Positions 55,282 through 64,000 are shown, counted from the stretch's first letter. The stretch is DNA of 64,000 nucleotides from Ruania halotolerans (GCF_021049285.1 NZ_CP088017.1:496001-560000); one strand, 5' to 3'. Translations and numbers: made by a program. Notes: generated by a model from the letters alone, not told the origin.

Positions 55282-56207
55282 CAACGCTCCCTCCGGGCAG
55301 TCCAGAACATGTACGGCACCACGACCGCGGCGGTAAGAACGAGCAGCACGACGGCGACCGCGTTGCCGACGCCATACTGGTGGTTGGTGAAGGACTGCTG
55401 GTAGGACCACAGCGCGAGCACCTGGGTCTGCTGAGCCGGGCCGCCGCCCGTCATGCCGACGATCAGGTCGAAAACCTTGATCGAGCCGATGAACGTCAGG
55501 ACCACGACGACGACCATCGTGGGGCGCAGGCTCGGCAGCGTGACGTTCCAGAACCGCTGCCACGCTCCGGCTCCGTCCAGCTCGGCCGCCTCGCTCAGCT
55601 CTGGCGGTACGGCCTGCAGCCCGGCGAGGAAGAGCACCATGTTCGTGCCGACCGCCTGCCACACGAACGCCACGAACACCGCGAAGAGGGCGATGTCAGC
55701 ATTGCCGAGCCACTGGATTCCCTGCAGTCGTTCGAGTCCCAGTGCCTGGGCCAGGCCCTCACTGACGCCGTAGCGCGGGTTGTAGATCCAGCGCCACATG
55801 TTCGCGACAGCGATGGCCGCCAACACACCCGGGACGTAGAAGACCGTCCGGAACAGAGCCCGCCCGGGCAGCCGCCGGTCGAGCGCGACCGCTAGCGTCA
55901 GACTGATCGGCATCGGGATGACTAGGGAGAGGGCCACCCAGATCACGCTGTTGCCGAACGCCGTCCAGAACACGGCGTCCTGGGTGAACAGCCGGACGTA
56001 GTTGGCCAGGCCGACAAAGGTCTGCTCCGCACCCACGAAGCCAGACCACTCGAAGAAGCTGAGTCGGATCGACTCTGCCATCGGGAAGACGACGAAAGCG
56101 ACGTAGGCAAGGAGGGCGGGCGCCAAGAACGGCAGCGCCGCTCGAAGGCGTGGCGCTCGCCGCCGTGGTCGGGTTTGGACGGTATGCATGGCAGGGACGG
56201 AGCTCAC
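55281..56207 (-). CDS. sugar ABC transporter permease (MalF type)
   Basis: A 308-residue permease with a basic N-terminus and six spans; the EAA loop is PELSEAAELDGAGAWQRFWN. GTG 56207 is preceded by GGAGAGG. It lies 28 bp after the binding-protein gene with no hairpin, unlike the other two operons. Specificity unknown. Confidence 0.92.
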   Translation of the reverse strand: MSSVPAMHTVQTRPRRRAPRLRAALPFLAPALLAYVAFVVFPMAESIRLSFFEWSGFVGAEQTFVGLANYVRLFTQDAVFWTAFGNSVIWVALSLVIPMPISLTLAVALDRRLPGRALFRTVFYVPGVLAAIAVANMWRWIYNPRYGVSEGLAQALGLERLQGIQWLGNADIALFAVFVAFVWQAVGTNMVLFLAGLQAVPPELSEAAELDGAGAWQRFWNVTLPSLRPTMVVVVVLTFIGSIKVFDLIVGMTGGGPAQQTQVLALWSYQQSFTNHQYGVGNAVAVVLLVLTAAVVVPYMFWTARRER

Positions 56208-56235
56208 GGGGGGCCTCTCCTACGGCGGGCCAGGC

Positions 56236-57513
56236 TCAGGACTGCTGGTCGATGAACGACTGGAACTGCGGACCGGCGTCCGCGGCGGCGATGTCGCCCG
56301 ACGCGACCGCGTTCAGGATCCGGAAGTACTCGGTCGTCTGTGCGAGCGTCAGATTCTGGTCATTGAAGGCGTACAGGCCTTCGGACGACTCGAAGATTTC
56401 GCCCCACGTCGCGTCGAGCGCAGTGCCACCTTCGGTGTCCAGCGGTACTTCGACGTTCACCGAGCGTGAGCCCGAGGCCTGGGACAGCGTGGTCTGGGAG
56501 TCGGTGCTCGTGAGGTGGTCCAGGAACGCCGCGGCCTCGTCCGGGTGCTCCGTCGTCGCGGAGACGTAGTTGTTGGAGGTGTCCCCGTAGAGCCGGTCCG
56601 TCCCGGTCGGGAACCGGAAGACGCCGAAGTCGTCGGGGTCCACGTTGTTGTTGACCAGCACCTGTGGGAACCAACTGCCCTCGATGACCATGGCAGCCTG
56701 CCCCGAGAAGAGCAGCTGGTTGGCCTGGGCATCGTCCAGGCTCGCCCAGTCGGCAATGAGGTAATCCTGCGACCAGGTCGAGAACTCCGAGAATGCCGTC
56801 TCGACGCACGACTCGTCGGCCCAGCTGGCCTCAGTGCGGACTAGCGCGTCGAATGTGTCGGCGCCGCACTCGGTCTCCAGGAGGTTGTCCAGCAGCCGCA
56901 TGAGATGCCAGTTCACCGTGCCACCGAACTCGATGGCGTCGGTGCCGGAAGCCTTCAGGGCGTCCGCCGCGGCGAGCAGTTCCTCGTAGGTCTCCGGCGT
57001 TTCGGTGATCCCGGCATCGGCGAAGAGCTGCTTGTTGTAGTAGATCCCGGCCCCGGAATAACCGCTAGGAATGCCGTCGTATCCGCCGTACTGCGTGATC
57101 GAGGACATGCTCACGTCGTTGAAACGCGAGGCCCAACCGTACTCTTCGTAGTACTCCGCAAGGTCGAGGCTGCCTCCGTTGTTGACGAAGTCCCCACCGA
57201 TGCCGGGGCCCGCCCACGACCAATAGATGTCGGGGGCGCCGCTGGTCCCGAGGGCCGTGCGCAACGCTTCCTTGTGACCATCGGTGGACCGTTCCTCGAC
57301 CTGGATGGTGACGCCCGGGTTGTCAGCCTCGAACTGCTCGAGCACCTCGGCGAAAGCGGCACCGGTGGCCTCGTTTGTCTCGGACAGTCGCCAGTAGGTC
57401 AGCGTGGTGCCGGAGTCGTCGCTGCCACCCCCGGACCCGCATGCTGCTAGCGAGACCGTGAGCAGCGCGGCGGCGGCGGCGCCGCTGATCAGTGTCTTTC
57501 GTCGTGCGCGCAT
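56236..57513 (-). CDS. sugar ABC transporter substrate-binding lipoprotein
   Basis: A 425-residue family 1 binding protein. The lipobox SLAAC places the lipid Cys at residue 25. GGAGG precedes ATG 57513. It shares little with the two other binding proteins in the window, so it probably takes a different sugar. It is the first gene of the five-gene minus-strand operon (binding protein, two permeases, glycosidase, SDR) controlled by the GTTATCGATAAC operator. Confidence 0.92.
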   Translation of the reverse strand: MRARRKTLISGAAAAALLTVSLAACGSGGGSDDSGTTLTYWRLSETNEATGAAFAEVLEQFEADNPGVTIQVEERSTDGHKEALRTALGTSGAPDIYWSWAGPGIGGDFVNNGGSLDLAEYYEEYGWASRFNDVSMSSITQYGGYDGIPSGYSGAGIYYNKQLFADAGITETPETYEELLAAADALKASGTDAIEFGGTVNWHLMRLLDNLLETECGADTFDALVRTEASWADESCVETAFSEFSTWSQDYLIADWASLDDAQANQLLFSGQAAMVIEGSWFPQVLVNNNVDPDDFGVFRFPTGTDRLYGDTSNNYVSATTEHPDEAAAFLDHLTSTDSQTTLSQASGSRSVNVEVPLDTEGGTALDATWGEIFESSEGLYAFNDQNLTLAQTTEYFRILNAVASGDIAAADAGPQFQSFIDQQS

Positions 57514-57567
57514 CTTTGCGCCTCCTACGTCGTTGTCGGGGACCGCGATCTGTGGCGGCATAGCGAC

Positions 57568-57597
57568 ATCATGTTATCGATAACCTATAGCTGTCAA
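57568..57597 (-). promoter_or_regulatory. promoter with LacI-type operator GTTATCGATAAC in the spacer
   Basis: On the minus strand TTGACA (57597-57592), 18 nt and CATGAT (57573-57568). The perfect 12-bp palindrome GTTATCGATAAC (57573-57584) lies in the spacer and touches the -10 box, so a repressor there would block polymerase. The LacI gene at 57705 is the likely source. Confidence 0.78.
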
Positions 57598-57704
57598 GAA
57601 CTTCTGCTCGAAGGATGAGGGCCCGGGCACCGCGTGGTGGTCCGGGTGAGTGAGTACACTGGCCGCGCGGTTCCAGGGGTGGGACCGTCGTCGCGAGGGA
57701 GCCC

Positions 57705-58760
57705 GTGACGGGTCGCGACGCCGCCGGGAGGTCAGCAGTGGGCGCAGCCGGGAAACCGCGGCGTCGGGCCCGTATGACCGACGTCGGGCGGGCCGCCGGG
57801 GTGTCAGCGCAGACTGTCTCGCGCTACTTCACCGGCCGGGGCTATGTCAGCGAGGCCGCGCGCGCGCGGATACAACGCGCCGTCGACGAGCTCGGGTACC
57901 GTCCTAATCGCTTGGCGCGCAACCTGCACCTACCCGGGTCGGACACCATCGGCGTGCTGACCTCGGGATCGCTGAACTTCGGGGCTGCGCAGACGCTCAC
58001 GGGAATGTTCGCAGCCGCACACGAAGCTGATGTCTCGCTGATCGTGGCGCACCTGGACGCCGAGCAGACCCGGTCCGGGGATGCCGTTCGGCAGACGTTG
58101 GAGCGGATGCTCTCGATGCGCGTCGATGGTGTCATCGTCTCCGCGCGAGGTCAGGATGTGGAGGAGATCGTCGATATCCTCGCCGGGGACGTGCCGCATG
58201 TGATCGTCGGGGGTGCACGCAGGGCCGCGGGACACTACGCGGTCGCCGATTCTTTCGCCGCGGGCCGCGTCGCGACCGAGCACCTGCTCGGCCTCGGGCA
58301 CCGCACCATCTGCTTCGTGACCGGCCCTGAAGGCGCCGATGAGTCCCGGGAACGTGAACTCGGATTCCGTGAGGCGCTCGCGGAGGCCGGGCTCCCTCCC
58401 GGCCGGAGGGTGGTCGGGGGGGACTGGACCTCGGCGGCTGGCCACCGGGCCGGGATCGAAGCCGATCTTGAGGGCGTCACTGCCGTCTTTACGGCCAACG
58501 ATGAGCTCGCGCTGGGGTTCATGGCGGCGCGCCGCGACCGGGGCGAGCACGCTCCGGGTGACTACGCGATCGTGGGTATCGACGACATGCCCGAGGCCTC
58601 CTACTTCGCCCCGGCGCTGACGACCGTGCGCCTGGACTTCGAGGCACTCGGTCGTGGCGCCGTCGAGATGATCCGTCGTCAGGGGCAAGACCCGGGCGAG
58701 ACGGGGCCGCTCGTGGTGCCACCCTCGCTCGTTGTGCGCAGGTCGACTGCGGCGCCATGA
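57705..58760 (+). CDS. LacI-family regulator of the DUF5605 locus
   Basis: A 351-residue regulator with a 22-residue basic N-terminal extension before the helix-turn-helix (MTDVGRAAGVSAQTVSRYFTG), then a sugar-sensing domain. GTG 57705 has GAGGGAG upstream; the ATG at the helix-turn-helix (57774) would also give an intact repressor. It is divergent from the operon at 57513-52132 and probably represses it through GTTATCGATAAC. 58761-58893 holds no gene. Confidence 0.9.
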   Translation: MTGRDAAGRSAVGAAGKPRRRARMTDVGRAAGVSAQTVSRYFTGRGYVSEAARARIQRAVDELGYRPNRLARNLHLPGSDTIGVLTSGSLNFGAAQTLTGMFAAAHEADVSLIVAHLDAEQTRSGDAVRQTLERMLSMRVDGVIVSARGQDVEEIVDILAGDVPHVIVGGARRAAGHYAVADSFAAGRVATEHLLGLGHRTICFVTGPEGADESRERELGFREALAEAGLPPGRRVVGGDWTSAAGHRAGIEADLEGVTAVFTANDELALGFMAARRDRGEHAPGDYAIVGIDDMPEASYFAPALTTVRLDFEALGRGAVEMIRRQGQDPGETGPLVVPPSLVVRRSTAAP

Positions 58761-58893
58761 CGGCCGTCGCTGGCAAGGGCATGAGCGGCCCGGGATTGGC
58801 CGACCCGATGTCTCTGTCGCCCCATGCAGGCACGGTCTCGACAGATGGCCGGCGTGGTCTCGATCATGTGCGGTCGCGCCCTCCCTGGAGGCC

Positions 58894-59742
58894 TCAGGCC
58901 TGCACTGCCACCTCAGGCGCTGCCACCACCAGCAGGATCACGCAGATCCCGGCCACCGCCATGCTCAACGTGAACGGCATCCGGCTACGCGGGCGCGCCC
59001 GGGCCACCAGGCCCGCGGTGGCTGCTAGTGCCACCGCGATTCCCGCCGCCAGCCACCCCACGGCTCCCGGCTGGCGTTCTGGTCCCAGGACAACCACGGC
59101 GGTTGCCGACACCAGCACGAGCGGGGCCAGCAGGCGCGAGGCCGCCGGCCCGATCCGGTGGGGGAGCCCGCGGACCCCCGTTCGGCGGTCGTCGTCCAGG
59201 TCCGGCAGCGTGTTCGCCACGTGCGCGCCGATGCCGAGCAACGCGGTCCCGAGGATTGCCCAGCCCGCGGTGGAGGCTGCGGGTGCAGAGGCGAGCACGA
59301 CGAAGATGGGTAGCAGGCCGAATGACACGGCGTATGGCAACCACGAGAACACGGTGGACTTCAACACCACGTTGTAGCTCCAGGCGCTGGCCACGGCCGC
59401 GAGGTGCACACCGCCGGGCGCCCACCCTGTGGCAAGCGACAGTCCCACGCATGCCATCAGTGCCGCCAGGGCGCAGCGGCGCAGCGTCACCACCGAGACC
59501 GCACCAGAGACCGTGGGCTTGTCCGAGCGCGCACTCACCCGATCCCGGCCGGCGTCGATCCAGTCGTTCGACCAGCCCACCGAGAGCTGGCCCGCCAGCA
59601 CCGCGAGCGTGATCAGCACTGCCGAACCGAGTGAGGCCCCGAATCCCACGGCGAAGGCGGCGGCGAGCACCGTGACCAGCACGACCGGGCCAGGGTGGCA
59701 CGCGGCGAGCAGACCGGCGGCGCTGAACTGCCGCTGCCTCAT
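58894..59742 (-). CDS. UbiA-family prenyltransferase
   Basis: A 282-residue membrane enzyme with about eight spans that attaches prenyl or phytyl chains to aromatic rings. NDWIDAGRDR is the first Asp-rich motif and LPDLDDDRRTGVRGLPHRIG the second, both needed for Mg-diphosphate binding; the first (NDxxDxxxD form) fits menaquinone/homogentisate-type members. GGAGG lies five bases before the ATG. It is divergent from the type III PKS with 103 bp between, suggesting that its acceptor is the PKS product (inference). Confidence 0.88.
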   Translation of the reverse strand: MRQRQFSAAGLLAACHPGPVVLVTVLAAAFAVGFGASLGSAVLITLAVLAGQLSVGWSNDWIDAGRDRVSARSDKPTVSGAVSVVTLRRCALAALMACVGLSLATGWAPGGVHLAAVASAWSYNVVLKSTVFSWLPYAVSFGLLPIFVVLASAPAASTAGWAILGTALLGIGAHVANTLPDLDDDRRTGVRGLPHRIGPAASRLLAPLVLVSATAVVVLGPERQPGAVGWLAAGIAVALAATAGLVARARPRSRMPFTLSMAVAGICVILLVVAAPEVAVQA

Positions 59743-59845
59743 CCGTCCTCCTCGGTTTGGCCGTTGCTGGCCGGGCGGGTACGAAACTTCCGTCCGGTCG
59801 AGCTGCCGTTGTGCGTGCTCGATCCCACGGTGTCACGATGTCACG

Positions 59846-60922
59846 ATGGCGCACTTGGTGGCCGTCGGCCGCGCTCTTCCCGGCGATCCGTATCCGCAGC
59901 AGGACATTACGCAGGCCATCGGTGCACTGCTCACCGATGATCCTGCGCGGCTGAGCGCGCTGCACCGCTTGCACGCAGCGACCGGGGTCCGCACCCGGCA
60001 CCTCGCTCTTCCACTCGATCGATACGGGACACTGTCCTCGTTCGGTGCGGCCAACGATGTGTTCATCATCGAGGGCACCAGGCTCGCGGAGGAGGCGTGC
60101 CGGGCGGCAATGGACTCTGCCGAGGTCAGCGCTTGCGAACTCGACGTGCTGGTGTCGACGTCGGTGACCGGCATCGCCGTGCCCTCCATCGATGTGGCGC
60201 TGGTCGGGGCACTCGGAATGAGCAACGACGTGCGGCGGATGCCCTCGTTCGGGCTGGGCTGCGCGGGCGGCGCTGCTGGACTCGCACAGCTGCACGACTA
60301 CCTGCTCGGCCATCCTCGGCACGCCGGTCTGCTCGTCTCGGTGGAGCTGTGCTCACTCACGATCCAGCGCGGTGACGACTCGACGGCGAACCTGGTGGCG
60401 AGCGGTCTGTTCGGCGACGGCGCGGCAGCCGTCGTGATGGTCGGGGATCAGCACCCGCGGGCAGCAGAACTCACGGGCCTTGAGGTGGTAGGCAGCAGGA
60501 GCAGTCTCTACCCCGGCACCACCGACCAGCTGGGCTGGCATATCAGCGAGACGGGCTTCTCCATCATGCTCGCTCCGGGCCTGCCAGACGCCATCGCCGA
60601 GCATCTTGGCTGCGACGTCGACGCCTTGCTGGCCAGGTACTCGCTGACCCGCCGGGAGGTGGGCACGTGGGTGGTGCACGCCGGCGGCCCGCGAGTCTTC
60701 GACGCAGTCGCTGCCGCCCTCGATCTGCACGGCGCCGAGCTCGAACTGAGCAGGGAGTCTCTTGCCTCAGTGGGCAACCTCTCCTCGTCCTCGGTGCTGC
60801 ACGTTCTCGCCGACACTCTCGACCGCGACCGGCCGGCCCCGGGGGGTTACGCCGTGCTGATCGCGTTCGGACCCGGCGTCAGTGCCGAACTGGTGCTGCT
60901 CCGCCGCCCGGAGCAACGATGA
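59846..60922 (+). CDS. type III polyketide synthase
   Basis: A 358-residue chalcone-synthase-fold enzyme that extends an acyl-CoA starter with malonyl or methylmalonyl units. The triad is present: C139 in GLGCAGGAAG, H278 in VVHAGGPRV and N311 in GNLSSSS. The neighbours (methyltransferase and FAD hydroxylase) are as in the Streptomyces srsABC cluster, so the likely product is an alkylresorcinol or alkylpyrone phenolic lipid. The start at 59846 is chosen where family similarity begins; the ribosome site is poor. It overlaps the next gene by 4 bp. Confidence 0.93.
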   Translation: MAHLVAVGRALPGDPYPQQDITQAIGALLTDDPARLSALHRLHAATGVRTRHLALPLDRYGTLSSFGAANDVFIIEGTRLAEEACRAAMDSAEVSACELDVLVSTSVTGIAVPSIDVALVGALGMSNDVRRMPSFGLGCAGGAAGLAQLHDYLLGHPRHAGLLVSVELCSLTIQRGDDSTANLVASGLFGDGAAAVVMVGDQHPRAAELTGLEVVGSRSSLYPGTTDQLGWHISETGFSIMLAPGLPDAIAEHLGCDVDALLARYSLTRREVGTWVVHAGGPRVFDAVAAALDLHGAELELSRESLASVGNLSSSSVLHVLADTLDRDRPAPGGYAVLIAFGPGVSAELVLLRRPEQR

Positions 60923-61506
60923 GCACCATGATGGCGATCTTCCTCGCAGTAGTTGCCGCCACGGCGATCGAGCGGTTGATCGAACTGGTCGTCTCCGCCC
61001 GGCACGCCCGGTGGGCGTTCGACCGCGGTGGCGTGGAATCCGGGCGGGGACACTTTCCAGCCATGGTCGCGCTGCATTCGGCGCTGCTGATCGGCGCTGT
61101 GGTGGAAGTCTGGATCGCAGATCGGCCCTTCCTCCCCGCACTCGGCTGGGCCGCGCTGGCGGCAGTGCTGGCCAGTCAGGCGTTGCGCTGGTGGTGCATC
61201 ACCACCCTCGGCCCGCGGTGGAACACGAGGATCATCGTGGTGCCCGAACTGCCGCTGGTCACGCGGGGGCCGTACCGCTGGTTCCGTCACCCGAACTATG
61301 TGGCTGTGGTCCTCGAAGGACTCGCCCTCCCGCTCGTGCACACGGCCTGGATCACCGCCGCCGCCTTCACGATCCTCAATGCGGTCCTGCTCCTCGGTTT
61401 CCGGATACCGGCCGAAGAGCGCGCGCTGCTCCGCTCCGCGGCCCCAGCCCAGCCCACCAATTCTGAGAACGAGGGATTCACGACGCCTGCGGATGACGAC
61501 TTGTGA
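60919..61506 (+). CDS. ICMT-type methyltransferase of the PKS cluster
   Basis: A 195-residue membrane protein of the isoprenylcysteine carboxyl methyltransferase family with about five spans and the SAM-binding GPYRWFRHPNYVAV near the C-terminus. Related SrsB-type enzymes O-methylate the resorcinol made by the PKS. ATG 60919 overlaps the PKS stop, and its own stop overlaps the next start. Acts at the membrane, consistent with a lipid product. Confidence 0.88.
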   Translation: MSTMMAIFLAVVAATAIERLIELVVSARHARWAFDRGGVESGRGHFPAMVALHSALLIGAVVEVWIADRPFLPALGWAALAAVLASQALRWWCITTLGPRWNTRIIVVPELPLVTRGPYRWFRHPNYVAVVLEGLALPLVHTAWITAAAFTILNAVLLLGFRIPAEERALLRSAAPAQPTNSENEGFTTPADDDL

Positions 61507-62540
61507 GCGGAACCGACACGCGAACCGATGTGCTGGTCATGGGCGGCGGCCCGATCGGTCTGGCTGCCGCCATCGAAGCCCGGAATGCCGGCCTGGACGT
61601 GATCGTGGTCGAGCCCCGGAACGGGCCGATCGACAAGGCCTGCGGCGAAGGGCTGATGCCCGGTGCCTTGGCGGGACTGCACCGGCTGGGGATCGACCCG
61701 CCGGGTCAGCCGCTTGCCGGTATCAGCTATCGCGACGGCACCCGCGTGGTCGATCACCTATTCCGGGCAGGACCTGGCCGTGGCGTGCGGCGCACCACGC
61801 TGCACGCCGCCATGCACGACCGGGTCGCCGAACTCGGGGTGACTGTTCTGAGGTCGCGGATCGACAGCATCGAGCAGAGTGCCGACGGCGTCACTGCCGC
61901 CGGGATCTCCGCGCGATGGTTGCTGGCCTGTGACGGTCTGCACTCCACGGCTCGCCGGCTCTGCGGCCTGGAGGTTGCCCACAGGAGCCCCGATCGGCGC
62001 CGGTTCGGGTTGCGCCGGCACTTCCGGGTCGCTCCGTGGACCGATCTCGTTGAAGTGCACTGGGGCCGTGACGTGGAGGCATATGTGACACCGGTTGGCG
62101 AGAACGTCGTCGGGGTGGCACTGCTCGGCGCCCGGGGCATCGACTACGGCGCCAGGCTCGCCGAGTTCGGTGACCTCTGGGGCCGGCTGACCGGCGCGGA
62201 GCCACTCGGCCCGATCCGTGGGGCAGGTCCGTTGCGGCAAAGATCCCGACGGCGGGTGTCCGGCCGGGTCCGGCTGATCGGGGACGCGTCCGGCTACGTG
62301 GACGCGCTCACTGGCGAGGGCCTCAGCGTGGGTCTTGCGCAGGCCAGGGCGGCGGTGCACACCCTCGATGCGGGCCCACAGGCGTATGAACGGGCGTGGG
62401 CCCGGGCCACCCGGGACTACCGGGTGCTCACCAGCGGGCTCGTCCGCTGGGCCACCTCGCCGGCGCGGGCAGCGATCGTCCCGGTCGCAGCAGGCGTCCC
62501 TCCGCTCTATGGGGCCATCGTGGAACGGATCGCCCAGTAA
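61503..62540 (+). CDS. FAD-dependent hydroxylase of the PKS cluster
   Basis: A 345-residue flavoprotein. VLVMGGGPIGLAAAIEARNAG is the FAD-binding motif, the DG motif is ACDGLHSTARRL and GDASGYVDALTGEGLSVGL the second FAD motif. It resembles geranylgeranyl-reductase/hydroxylase type monooxygenases; SrsC in S. griseus hydroxylates the methylated resorcinol ring toward a quinone. GTG 61503 overlaps the methyltransferase stop. It is the last gene of the three-gene unit. Confidence 0.88.
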   Translation: MSGTDTRTDVLVMGGGPIGLAAAIEARNAGLDVIVVEPRNGPIDKACGEGLMPGALAGLHRLGIDPPGQPLAGISYRDGTRVVDHLFRAGPGRGVRRTTLHAAMHDRVAELGVTVLRSRIDSIEQSADGVTAAGISARWLLACDGLHSTARRLCGLEVAHRSPDRRRFGLRRHFRVAPWTDLVEVHWGRDVEAYVTPVGENVVGVALLGARGIDYGARLAEFGDLWGRLTGAEPLGPIRGAGPLRQRSRRRVSGRVRLIGDASGYVDALTGEGLSVGLAQARAAVHTLDAGPQAYERAWARATRDYRVLTSGLVRWATSPARAAIVPVAAGVPPLYGAIVERIAQ

Positions 62541-62932
62541 GGCAGGCACGTCACCCGGACGTGCACATCGCTGGCCCCGAGGACCTGGCCAATCGGTCTG
62601 CCGCCTGCTCCGTCAATCAGACAACGCCGTCTGCGTTTCCCGGTGCGAATCGGCCAGCGGGAATTGAACATTTGGTCAAAATCAGGCGCCGTTTTGTGGA
62701 CTTGGTCACGCCCGGCGCGACGTTCACGTGAGCGTACATTTGGCGCCCGCAGCGTGATCGCGCCGAATCGGCGCGCGAAGGGCCGGGGCGCGGTCCTGGA
62801 GACGAATTGGCAGCCTTGCCCCGATTGTCGACGCTCTGTTAAGGATTGCAGAGCTGTGCGCGGGAAAATGGGCCCTTCCGCGCTGAACGGTGCTGGGCGA
62901 GGGTCCGACATTGCATGTGAAAGGAACCAATC
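62541..62932. other. intergenic region before the secreted protein
   Basis: Holds a small hairpin GCACGTC-ACCCG-GACGTGC (62546-62564) that may end the PKS operon, then a lower-GC stretch (about 62640-62740). TTGCCC (62816-62821), 17 nt and TTAAGG (62839-62844) is a weak promoter candidate for the downstream gene, leaving a leader of about 85 nt. No gene is seen. Confidence 0.55.
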
Positions 62933-64000
62933 GTGCTGAGCGCGACCAACCCATTGCCACGCAGCGTCCGAAGGGCGTTGGCGGGTTTCCTCGCCCTCCT
63001 CCTCACTGCCGGGGCGGTGCTCGCCGGCACGCTACCGGCCGGCGCGGATCCGGGCGACCCGCAGTATCTCTCCGTGGACAAGCGGGTCAGCTCCGAGTCG
63101 ATCTCGGTGGACGAGCCGTTCACGTACACCATCGTGGTCGACTGCTCCGAGGCGACCTGCCTTGAGGCGCATCTGCAGGACCAGTTCCCGCCGGAGCTCG
63201 AGGGCTATGCGCTGCAGAACCTGTCCATCACTCCCTCGGCCACCGACGTCCCGCGTGAGGTCACGTGGACGGTTGACGGCGTCGAGACCGCGCAGCCCAG
63301 CGTGGTCACCGCCGACACTGTGCTCGATGTCAGCTTCCAAGAGCCCGGCACCAACCCGGAAGGGACCGGACTGGAGTTCGGCACCCGGGTGACTGTCAGC
63401 ATCACTCTGCAGGCCCCGGAGAAGAACCCCGGCAGCTATGAGTTCACCAACACCGCGACCACGGAAGCGTCCAACTCCAACCCGGACTCCTCCGAGGCCA
63501 CCACGACCCTGATCGTCCCCTCCGTGCTCGACGTCGACGTCAGCAAGGACTGGGCGCCCGCCGAGGAGGCCTTCGCGCCCGGTGCGGAGTCCGTGATCAG
63601 TCTCGGCGTGACGAACACCTCCAACGGGCCGGTGGAGACGCTCACCATCCAGGAGCCGCAGATCGCCGAGGACGGCGCCACGTCGCTCGACGCGAGCAAC
63701 CCGTTCACCCTCACCGACCTGTCCGACTTCTCGGCGACCATGCCCTCCGGTGCCGAGCAGGCGCAGGTGGACGTCTACCTGCTGCAGTCGGACGGCAGCT
63801 ATGGCTGGGAGCAGGGCACCCCGGATGCCACCCCGGCCCTCCCGGTCGGCGTCGACCCCGGAGACATCGCCGGTATCCGTATCACCTACACCGGTGCAGC
63901 CATAGAACGGCAGGCGAGCTCCGCCGTCGAACTCGGCCTGGCACTGCGCGAGACCCACCGGGACACCGATGAGGACCTCTCCCTTGCCACGCACACGGTC
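62933..64000 (+). CDS. secreted DUF11-like surface protein (5' part, runs off the window)
   Basis: The frame stays open for 356 codons to the window end. GTG 62933 follows AAAGGAACC. Residues 1-39 are a signal peptide (RRALAGFLALLLTAGAVLAG, then Ala-rich cleavage site). The mature part starts with DPQYLSVDKRVSSESISVDEPFTYTI, typical of DUF11/isopeptide-type Ig repeats found in surface adhesins, and is acidic and Thr/Ser-rich. Two Cys (in DCSEATC) may form a disulfide. It probably continues as a long cell-surface protein, perhaps with a sorting signal. Function unknown. Confidence 0.82.
   Translation, partial: MLSATNPLPRSVRRALAGFLALLLTAGAVLAGTLPAGADPGDPQYLSVDKRVSSESISVDEPFTYTIVVDCSEATCLEAHLQDQFPPELEGYALQNLSITPSATDVPREVTWTVDGVETAQPSVVTADTVLDVSFQEPGTNPEGTGLEFGTRVTVSITLQAPEKNPGSYEFTNTATTEASNSNPDSSEATTTLIVPSVLDVDVSKDWAPAEEAFAPGAESVISLGVTNTSNGPVETLTIQEPQIAEDGATSLDASNPFTLTDLSDFSATMPSGAEQAQVDVYLLQSDGSYGWEQGTPDATPALPVGVDPGDIAGIRITYTGAAIERQASSAVELGLALRETHRDTDEDLSLATHTV

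Noticed and set aside
58985-60322. 445-codon minus-strand frame over the UbiA/PKS junction
   Set aside because: Crosses two well-supported genes and encodes low-complexity Arg/Gly/His sequence.

Overview
The window is high-GC, gene-dense DNA from an actinomycete. Evidence: a bacterial proteasome activator ending in GQYL (31243-31866), a DUF5926 protein, sugar ABC operons without their own ATPase, an LPxTG-type surface enzyme, and many genes whose start codon lies 6-8 nt after a TAnnnT -10 box (leaderless style). Gene content suits Micrococcales, perhaps near Ruaniaceae/Beutenbergiaceae; that placement is inference.

Region by region. 1-2647: a DGPF protein and the 5' end of its ECF42 sigma factor behind a textbook ECF42 promoter, then an unusual sigma factor fused to a zinc-finger-like segment, a membrane span and a proline-rich extracytoplasmic part. 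2790-9423: alanine dehydrogenase; a divergent cation-efflux/copper-ATPase pair separated by two CsoR-type palindromes; a lipid kinase; ribokinase. 9527-26607: mostly housekeeping or conserved genes (patatin, ArfB, HesB-like protein, DUF255 protein, methyltransferase, MFS exporter, MBL hydrolase, phosphoglucomutase, DUF5926, GT2, large membrane protein, second lipid kinase, serS, HAD phosphatase). 26635-31155: LacI regulator plus an alpha-glucoside-type ABC importer with a double operator. 31243-36321: Bpa, an AGE-family sugar isomerase, a quinone oxidoreductase flanked by two REP-like elements, tRNA-Ser(UGA), and two coupled alpha/beta hydrolases. 36649-38291: tRNA-Ser(GCU) with a frameshifted IS481 element and a second IS481 remnant, each preceded by the same tRNA 3' end. 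38382-41611: a small ECF sigma with a membrane partner, and an SDR/nitroreductase pair divergent from a TetR gene.

41759-51742 is a carbohydrate regulon: a LacI regulator, ABC importer, intracellular GH127 beta-L-arabinofuranosidase and a 1104-residue sortase-anchored glycosidase, tied together by four exact CGAACCGGTTCG operators. The likely logic is surface cleavage, import, then cytosolic hydrolysis of arabinosides. 52132-58760 is a second glycan locus (SDR, DUF5060/DUF5605-like glycosidase, ABC importer, LacI regulator) with a GTTATCGATAAC operator inside a TTGACA promoter. 58894-62540 is a type III polyketide synthase cluster (UbiA prenyltransferase, PKS, ICMT-type methyltransferase, FAD hydroxylase) resembling the srsABC phenolic-lipid genes with an added prenyltransferase. 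The window ends inside a secreted repeat-type surface protein.

Genome-plasticity signs: two places where the last codons and stop codon of a gene are tandemly repeated three or four times, in-gene and promoter tandem repeats, about 60-bp intergenic palindromic elements, IS481 remnants at a tRNA and an IS3-like relic. No CRISPR array, rRNA or prophage was seen.
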